From Clostridia bacterium (GTDB taxonomy: Bacteria > Bacillota > Clostridia > Christensenellales > QALW01): DNA of 34,314 bases. The stretch's first letter is position 1. Each line of letters begins with the position of its first letter. The notes beneath the pieces are model-generated. The model saw nothing but the letters and a program-made list of their open reading frames with translations. It was not told the DNA's origin and searched no databases. Shown here one piece after another: positions 29,514 through 34,314 of this stretch. Location of the stretch: positions 95,269-129,582 of the forward strand of contig JAFVVO010000024.1 of assembly GCA_017502165.1 (NCBI GenBank), given 5' to 3'. The position numbers and the translations under genes were made by a program.

Positions 29514-30758
29514 TTAATCAATTTTGGTTCTGGTATAATACGTTTCATCTTCAAAAAGAGGATGAATACTTGTAATGGCGTTTTCTAAAGACTCTTCCCA
29601 TCCTGTTTTAGTGCCTGCATCAACGTCAAAAGGGCGCTCACTTCCATAACTGAATATTTTATACGTTCCGTTAGGATATAATACCATTTCACCGGCAAGA
29701 CTGGAAAAAGACACACCGCAAAACAACGTTTTAGTTTCAGTGCTTTGAAGATTCGTGCGTTCTAAAGAAAAGAACACAACTATTCTCTTCTTGGGGTTAT
29801 CAGGAGAGTGATAAATGCCTTGTTCTTCATTCTGAAAAAAATAAACGCATTCGTATTTTTTGTTGTTGAAATCGTATTCATTAGAATTTTTTTGTTCATA
29901 AGCTTCGAGAATTTCATAAGATACTTGCTTAAGTTGGTTTATAAACTCAATTGTTATGTCTTCTGCTTCAACGGGTTTCGCTAAAGACGAAACTGTAAAG
30001 CTTTTTTCGTTTTGCTCAGGAATACAACAATATGTGTACGCTAAATTTTCGTCATATTTGGCAATAACAACGACTTTGTCGCCGTTCGAAAGAAAATTGT
30101 TGCTATTGGTACTCTTCTCAGAATCAATCGCGAAATCAATCTCCGAAACAAATGGATCTGTTGAATTGTTTACAATTCTGAGCTTACCTTCACCATCAAT
30201 GCCTTCAAATACAACCTCAATATCCCTAAATGCGTCTATATTCTTAATTTCTGTAAGCCCTGAAACTGTATATGTTTTTTCGGACGACTTTATATATTTA
30301 GCTGCATCGCCTGTTGCTGTAACCGATATCACAATTTCCTCGCCATTAGAAAGGTTATCTTCTTTAGAAATAGCAAGTTTGATATTATCCTGATAATTAT
30401 AATATTTTTCTTCCCACTGTAAATATTCTTTCAAACTCTTGTCGGAAAAATCATTAATATCTGGAGCTTCACCAACAAGGCTTGACACAAGAGAACTTTT
30501 ATCAAAACTAACGCTTACAGTGCCCTTAGTATTAATGCCGGAAAACGAAACATTTATATAATCAAAAGGATCCTTTTGCATACCAGCATTCACAATGCAC
30601 GCTATAATAATAGCGACAACTATCATTGCAGCAAGTATAATGCTGATTAAATTTCTTTTATTGAACGGTGGCGATTTTTTTGTAACTTCTTTTGCTTGAG
30701 GACATGTGCATTTTTCTCCATCTTTTATTTCTGTTCCACAAAATTCACAATAACTCAT
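29514..30758 (-). CDS. Zinc-ribbon, single-pass membrane protein with large extracellular region
   Basis: 414 residues from ATG at 30758, after AAGGAG and ten bases past the ATPase stop; the open frame upstream overlaps that gene. N-terminal zinc ribbon C4-x2-C7-x9-C17-x-C19 (CEFCGTEIKDGEKCTC), a basic stretch, one membrane helix (about 37-57, LISIILAAMIVVAIIIACIV), then about 350 residues predicted outside, built of at least two repeating beta units: VSFSGINTKGTVSVSFD ... LSNGEEIVISV and VVFEGIDGEGKLRIVN ... LSNGDKVVVIAKYDE. The final part (about 270-414) is a separate mixed domain. The ribbon has the same Cys spacing as that of the first gene of the operon. Function unknown. Confidence 0.85.
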   Translation of the reverse strand: MSYCEFCGTEIKDGEKCTCPQAKEVTKKSPPFNKRNLISIILAAMIVVAIIIACIVNAGMQKDPFDYINVSFSGINTKGTVSVSFDKSSLVSSLVGEAPDINDFSDKSLKEYLQWEEKYYNYQDNIKLAISKEDNLSNGEEIVISVTATGDAAKYIKSSEKTYTVSGLTEIKNIDAFRDIEVVFEGIDGEGKLRIVNNSTDPFVSEIDFAIDSEKSTNSNNFLSNGDKVVVIAKYDENLAYTYCCIPEQNEKSFTVSSLAKPVEAEDITIEFINQLKQVSYEILEAYEQKNSNEYDFNNKKYECVYFFQNEEQGIYHSPDNPKKRIVVFFSLERTNLQSTETKTLFCGVSFSSLAGEMVLYPNGTYKIFSYGSERPFDVDAGTKTGWEESLENAITSIHPLFEDETYYTRTKID

Positions 30759-30768
30759 AATAATCTCC

Positions 30769-32064
30769 TTAATATTTTTTAAATCTAAACTTAAATGGCT
30801 CTTGTCCAGGCAAGCCAATAATAGCTTCGCCAATTTGTAATCTCGTAATATCCCAATCCTCAACAACGTTAGCTTCGCGCTGGGACTCTATCAAGCCCTT
30901 GCTTTGCATGGTAGGCATAAAGCTTTCAAGCTTTTGGTTCTTGCCGTATAAGCTTTGAATATATTCGCGCGATTTAGCATCATTTACACGAAAAGAAATA
31001 GTTGTAGAAAAGCCTGACATAATGCTGCGCGCACGTTCCTCACCGTAATTGTCATAAATTTGCTCAACGTTCTGCACGCCGACCATAAATTTAATGCCAA
31101 GGCTTCGGCCAAAGTTAACGGCATCATCTATGTGCTGTAAGTGGGGTAATAACTTAAATTCGTCTGTAATAAAATACACGTTACCTTCACTACGATTACG
31201 GCCAAGAGCTTCTTTTATGGCGAGATCAAAAAGAAGACTATAAATGGGAGAAAGCATATTGCCTACGCTTAAATCGTATTCAATAAATACGGTTTTACCG
31301 CCCTTGTTACGAACAAGGTTTTTAAGGCTTAACGTACCGTTTTTAGCAAAGTTGCCGATAAATATTTCTCTCACGATTTGCTGTAGTTCAGACAATACGC
31401 CTTGCGTTTGAGGTGAGTCTTCGTTTGAAATATAACTACTCATAGCCTTGAAATCATCGCAAGAATTTAAAATTGCCTTAATATCTGTTGCACTGCAACG
31501 ATTAATAAATTTAATAAGGTTTTCATTGCAACGATGGATCTCCGGAACAGAACGGATAAAATGTATTAATAATGCCATAAAGATATCTTTTGCAGCATTT
31601 GGGAAAAATATCTGATTTGTTTTTTTGCAGGCTTCCGCAAAAAGTGCTTTAGAGATTTCGATTACGCTTTCTTGCTGACGCGAATCATAAGCAATTTCAT
31701 TAAAAATATTCCAATAATCTTCGCCATTAACACCAACTGCTTTATTGTCATTACTGATAACAATATCTCCAGGACGATAAAATTCGTTGTAAAAATCACC
31801 CTTGGTATCAAAAACAATCATAACGTCGTTATGTGTAAGCCTGCTGCGGAGTTGTGATACGATATGATAAAAGGCATTAGTTTTGCCAGTACCAATACCG
31901 CCGAGAAACATTAGGTGCTTGCTTAAAATATCATGAGTAAGCGCAAGCTGAGTATCCAGTCCGGGAATAATACAATCGCCTTCTTCAACAGAAGAGGCCG
32001 GAACATTATTATTAAGTGTGTCACCAAATAAAACGGTGGCTTGTTGTCTTCTGCTTAAATTCAT
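30769..32064 (-). CDS. VirD4/TraD-like ATPase (type IV coupling-protein family) without membrane anchor
   Basis: 431 residues. Walker A GGIGTGKT (55-62), FDTKGDF (about 85-91, typical of TraD/TraG/VirD4), Walker B VYFITDEFKLLP with D301-E302, and the C-terminal VGVQNVEQIYDNYGEERARSIMSGFSTTISFRVND and IGEAIIGLPGQEPFKFRF of the TraD C-terminal region. Coupling proteins pump DNA or protein into a secretion or conjugation channel; their usual N-terminal two-helix anchor is missing here. No relaxase, VirB4 or pilin gene is visible in the window. With a putative toxin gene 11 bases upstream, export of an effector, or a defence role, is possible. Start after AGAGGCG, modest ribosome site. Confidence 0.85.
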   Translation of the reverse strand: MNLSRRQQATVLFGDTLNNNVPASSVEEGDCIIPGLDTQLALTHDILSKHLMFLGGIGTGKTNAFYHIVSQLRSRLTHNDVMIVFDTKGDFYNEFYRPGDIVISNDNKAVGVNGEDYWNIFNEIAYDSRQQESVIEISKALFAEACKKTNQIFFPNAAKDIFMALLIHFIRSVPEIHRCNENLIKFINRCSATDIKAILNSCDDFKAMSSYISNEDSPQTQGVLSELQQIVREIFIGNFAKNGTLSLKNLVRNKGGKTVFIEYDLSVGNMLSPIYSLLFDLAIKEALGRNRSEGNVYFITDEFKLLPHLQHIDDAVNFGRSLGIKFMVGVQNVEQIYDNYGEERARSIMSGFSTTISFRVNDAKSREYIQSLYGKNQKLESFMPTMQSKGLIESQREANVVEDWDITRLQIGEAIIGLPGQEPFKFRFKKY

Positions 32065-32075
32065 AATACGCCTCT

Positions 32076-32813
32076 TTATTCTATGCCCGTGCCGAGTCCT
32101 TTCCCAGAAGAATCGATACCTGTAGTTTTGGGTATGTAATCGTCGGGGTTAAATTTGTAGGAATCTGAGGAATATCCATCTGTAAGTTTACACGAAGAGA
32201 TATCACTGTTTTCGTTTCGTTTAAATCCTTCATATCTCGTATAAGAAATGTTTTGTGGTGTGTTTGGAATTTGGTTAACAACCGCTTCATCTAAACCGCC
32301 ACTTGTTTTTCCTTGATATCCCTCCATGTTTGGTGGATGATAACATCCGTTTTGGTCCCAATATTGTCCGTTAAGTTTGGCTAATTCGGCGGGATTGGTT
32401 TTTGCTGTATCTACAATTTTGCGGTCTGCATCTGCATATTTAATATCGGGAAGCTTGCCATTTTCATCAAGAGGGGTATTGTAATATTCATTTGCACCTG
32501 GTTCTCGACCGTTGGCTATTCGTAGGCCATGTTCCTCTGGATTGTTTATATCAACTCGAATGATAGGACCGTCTCCTAAAGAACGTGGCGGCAATCCTAA
32601 TGAATTCTCTAATTCGGAAATATTACCGTGACATTCATTCAAAGCTTTGTCGATATCAGCAGAAGTAGAAATATAATTACTTCCTAATGGATTGTTTTCA
32701 TCTGGTGAACGCCCAACATATTCTTGTCCACGATAAAAACGTCTATAACTCGCTTCTGACATAAGAATTGAGCTCTGTCCGTCAAATTTCTTTAAGTGAC
32801 CGTTTTCGTCCAT
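32076..32813 (-). CDS. Putative ADP-ribosyltransferase-like protein
   Basis: 245 residues, soluble, no signal. The first 110 residues show an R-S-E-like pattern: FYRGQ (R28), YISTS (48-51) followed by ADIDKALNE, and PGANEYYN (E109), the order of arginine, Ser-Thr-Ser and glutamate in NAD-dependent ADP-ribosyltransferases of the toxin class. The last 100 residues are polar, rich in Gly/Ser/Asn/Asp (ISSCKLTDGYSSDSYKFNPDDY ... SSGKGLGTGIE) and could be a disordered or export tail. It lies between a candidate partner protein (two-base gap) and the coupling-protein-like ATPase. The ART call rests on motifs only and may be wrong; other NAD-utilising folds are possible. Confidence 0.5.
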   Translation of the reverse strand: MDENGHLKKFDGQSSILMSEASYRRFYRGQEYVGRSPDENNPLGSNYISTSADIDKALNECHGNISELENSLGLPPRSLGDGPIIRVDINNPEEHGLRIANGREPGANEYYNTPLDENGKLPDIKYADADRKIVDTAKTNPAELAKLNGQYWDQNGCYHPPNMEGYQGKTSGGLDEAVVNQIPNTPQNISYTRYEGFKRNENSDISSCKLTDGYSSDSYKFNPDDYIPKTTGIDSSGKGLGTGIE

Positions 32814-32815
32814 AA

Positions 32816-33319
32816 TCAGTCACCCAAAATATTAATACGATAATCTTTATCTAACAAAAGGGCAATACGACGTACCTCTCCCCATAAACCATCGGAGTGA
32901 ATACCTCCCAAATATGAACGATTAGTAATTAGGGTAGATTGTTTGTTTTTTAAAGCTGCGCTGAGTTTAAGCCAAAATTGATCGGCTACCTCAAAGGGAG
33001 CCTGTTTAAAGTAAGATTCCTGGTCTTTTTGGCCTTGTAATAAACTTAACGCCCACCAAGCAAAGACTTCGTTATCAGAAATAATCATCTTGTCAAAAGC
33101 AGATGTGAGTTTGTTTAAAAATTCTTGCTTCTTCTCGGTAACCAATGTTTTATAATACGGATAAATACCGTTTTGAAATATAAACTCGTCACAAGTGGGC
33201 ACATCGGCAACATACCGAGGCGCTTGATAGGCATAACCTTTTTGTCCAGTTAATAACTCAAACACTTCGTCGTGTTCAAATGCATAAACAGTTTTTTCGT
33301 AAATTTCACTGAATTGCAT
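32816..33319 (-). CDS. Unknown soluble protein, possible immunity or adaptor
   Basis: 167 residues, acidic to neutral, mostly helical by eye: FSEIYEKTVYAFEHDEVFELLTGQKGYAYQAPRYV at the N-terminus, a central helix-rich segment (KKQEFLNKLTSAFDKMI, NEVFAWWALSLLQGQ) and LWGEVRRIALLLDKDYRINILGD at the end. I recognise no family. GGAG of its ribosome site is inside the end of the upstream gene, and its stop lies two bases before the start of the putative ADP-ribosyltransferase gene. A gene fused so closely to a toxin-like gene is often its antidote; that is inference from position alone. Confidence 0.7.
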   Translation of the reverse strand: MQFSEIYEKTVYAFEHDEVFELLTGQKGYAYQAPRYVADVPTCDEFIFQNGIYPYYKTLVTEKKQEFLNKLTSAFDKMIISDNEVFAWWALSLLQGQKDQESYFKQAPFEVADQFWLKLSAALKNKQSTLITNRSYLGGIHSDGLWGEVRRIALLLDKDYRINILGD

Positions 33320-33320
33320 A

Positions 33321-34268
33321 TTATTTCTCCTTCCACTTATCTACGGCCAGGTCGCCAGTTGTTTTTAGATCGGCAATCAGGGCTCCCAATTCTTCAGCTA
33401 CTGTGTCGGCATCCGTCCAGGGCAAAACTTCAGAGAACCCGGAGTGTTCTTGTGTTTGCTTAAAGAACAAACCCCATATGCGTCGGCGTATCTGAATAGC
33501 TTCAGAGGCGGACGTGGTTTTGATCATAAAAACAAGGTCCGGAACAAAGCAGACGCGCAAAAGAATAACAAACCAAACGATAGAAAGTATAAAAATACAA
33601 ATATTAGTCAATGTAAAGAGTTTAAACCCAAATACAATATCTAAAGCACTGAACGAAAGACCCGTTGTGCCAAGTAAACAGCCTATACCGCAGGAGCAGA
33701 ATGCAAGCTTAAGCCAATATTTCTTTTGAAGAAGGATACAGCCAGCAATACATCCAAGAAAAAGAAGAATTGCGAAGAATGCACTTACGAACTCTGTCTT
33801 ATGGTAAAATTTTTCAAAAAGAGATTGGAAGTCCAAAGAGATAAACAACGTTAATAGAAGACCTCCAATGATGTTTAAAACGCTTAATTTAGTTCCTTTT
33901 TGCACGTCAATACCGGAAATTTCATTGATAGAAAATTCTTTGTGGATCAACGTCTTGCCGGTGGCTGCTATGCCAGGCGCACGAAAGATTAATCTTTTAT
34001 TAGTTACTTGCAAATTTCCCTCGGCATAATGACCGCGTATCTTAGAACGTAATTTAGCAAGCTTATATTGCTTAATGGGCAGTTCCCCTTCATCTGCTTG
34101 GATAATATCGGGAACAATTTGTTTGTCGCGCTCAAGAAGACCAAGCTTCTTTTTATCAGGCTCTCCGGATAACAGCGCTTTGATCTTGACAACGAACGAT
34201 TTCCAGAAACAAAAACAGCGTTCGCCATCGGTCAGTTCTTTGCCGCAACGGGTACAAAAATGTGACAT
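33321..34268 (-). CDS. Zinc-ribbon, PH-like (bPH/GRAM) multi-pass membrane protein
   Basis: 315 residues. N-terminal zinc ribbon C5-x2-C8-x9-C18-x-C20 (CTRCGKELTDGERCFC), a PH/GRAM-like beta domain (about 75-125: GHYAEGNLQVTNKRLIFRAPG...KEFSINEISGIDVQKG), then about four to five membrane helices (about 130-245), and a cytoplasmic C-terminal tail. Same ribbon spacing as the last gene of the operon. It is the first gene seen; GGAG stands eight bases before ATG at 34268. The 46 bases to the window edge hold no promoter I can identify, so the operon may begin further right. Confidence 0.8.
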   Translation of the reverse strand: MSHFCTRCGKELTDGERCFCFWKSFVVKIKALLSGEPDKKKLGLLERDKQIVPDIIQADEGELPIKQYKLAKLRSKIRGHYAEGNLQVTNKRLIFRAPGIAATGKTLIHKEFSINEISGIDVQKGTKLSVLNIIGGLLLTLFISLDFQSLFEKFYHKTEFVSAFFAILLFLGCIAGCILLQKKYWLKLAFCSCGIGCLLGTTGLSFSALDIVFGFKLFTLTNICIFILSIVWFVILLRVCFVPDLVFMIKTTSASEAIQIRRRIWGLFFKQTQEHSGFSEVLPWTDADTVAEELGALIADLKTTGDLAVDKWKEK

Positions 34269-34314
34269 AATGTTTTCTCCTTTTAACTTTTTTTAATTTT
34301 CGCAAAAGTTATCA

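Overview
The window looks like a chromosomal piece of an anaerobic, low-to-mid GC member of the Clostridia (Firmicutes), probably a gut-type Oscillospiraceae relative. This is an inference. It rests on Gram-positive style ribosome sites (GGAGG, several TTG starts), consensus TTGACA/TATAAT promoters, a PerR-type regulator next to rubrerythrin, an rbgA-rnhB-yraN cluster, and palindromic intergenic repeats of a kind I associate with gut Clostridia. I see no rRNA, tRNA or CRISPR array.

Region 1 (1-8600): the 3' end of an SPFH/Band-7 protein. Its terminator is split by a 243-bp insertion flanked by 47-bp direct repeats. Next comes a leftward sugar-phosphate cassette (ROK regulator, SIS-HAD fusion, deoxyhypusine-synthase-like protein, PfkB kinase). 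It is followed by a LysR regulator divergent from a class I aminotransferase, the two sharing one nearly symmetric 32-bp double promoter. Region 2 (8600-13700): perR-rbr with a clear PerR box, trmB, an XRE repressor divergent from a SLOG (DUF2493) protein with two matching operators, trmO, and a DUF5060/DUF4038 glycoside hydrolase. Region 3 (13800-27050): a long leftward series, rbgA-rnhB-yraN-giant double glycosyltransferase-polA-coaE-lytic transglycosylase-solute-binding lipoprotein-WYL regulator. Many of these genes overlap by a few bases. A 56-residue membrane protein gene follows.

Region 4 (27050-34314) is visibly more AT-rich and looks like an accessory island. It holds a candidate retron. 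In transcription order this has a consensus promoter, a roughly 300-nt strongly folded leader with a 68-nt long hairpin, a 78-residue single-pass membrane protein, and a reverse transcriptase with the retron NAxxH and VTG signatures. It is closed by terminators on both sides, with a 62-residue winged-helix-like protein just upstream. Beyond it lies a five-gene leftward operon: a zinc-ribbon/PH-like membrane protein, an unknown protein, a putative ADP-ribosyltransferase, a VirD4/TraD-like ATPase without membrane segments, and a second zinc-ribbon membrane protein whose ribbon has exactly the same cysteine spacing as the first. I rate these two island loci as the most likely undescribed systems here.

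All calls come from reading the sequence. No database search, folding program or phylogeny was run.
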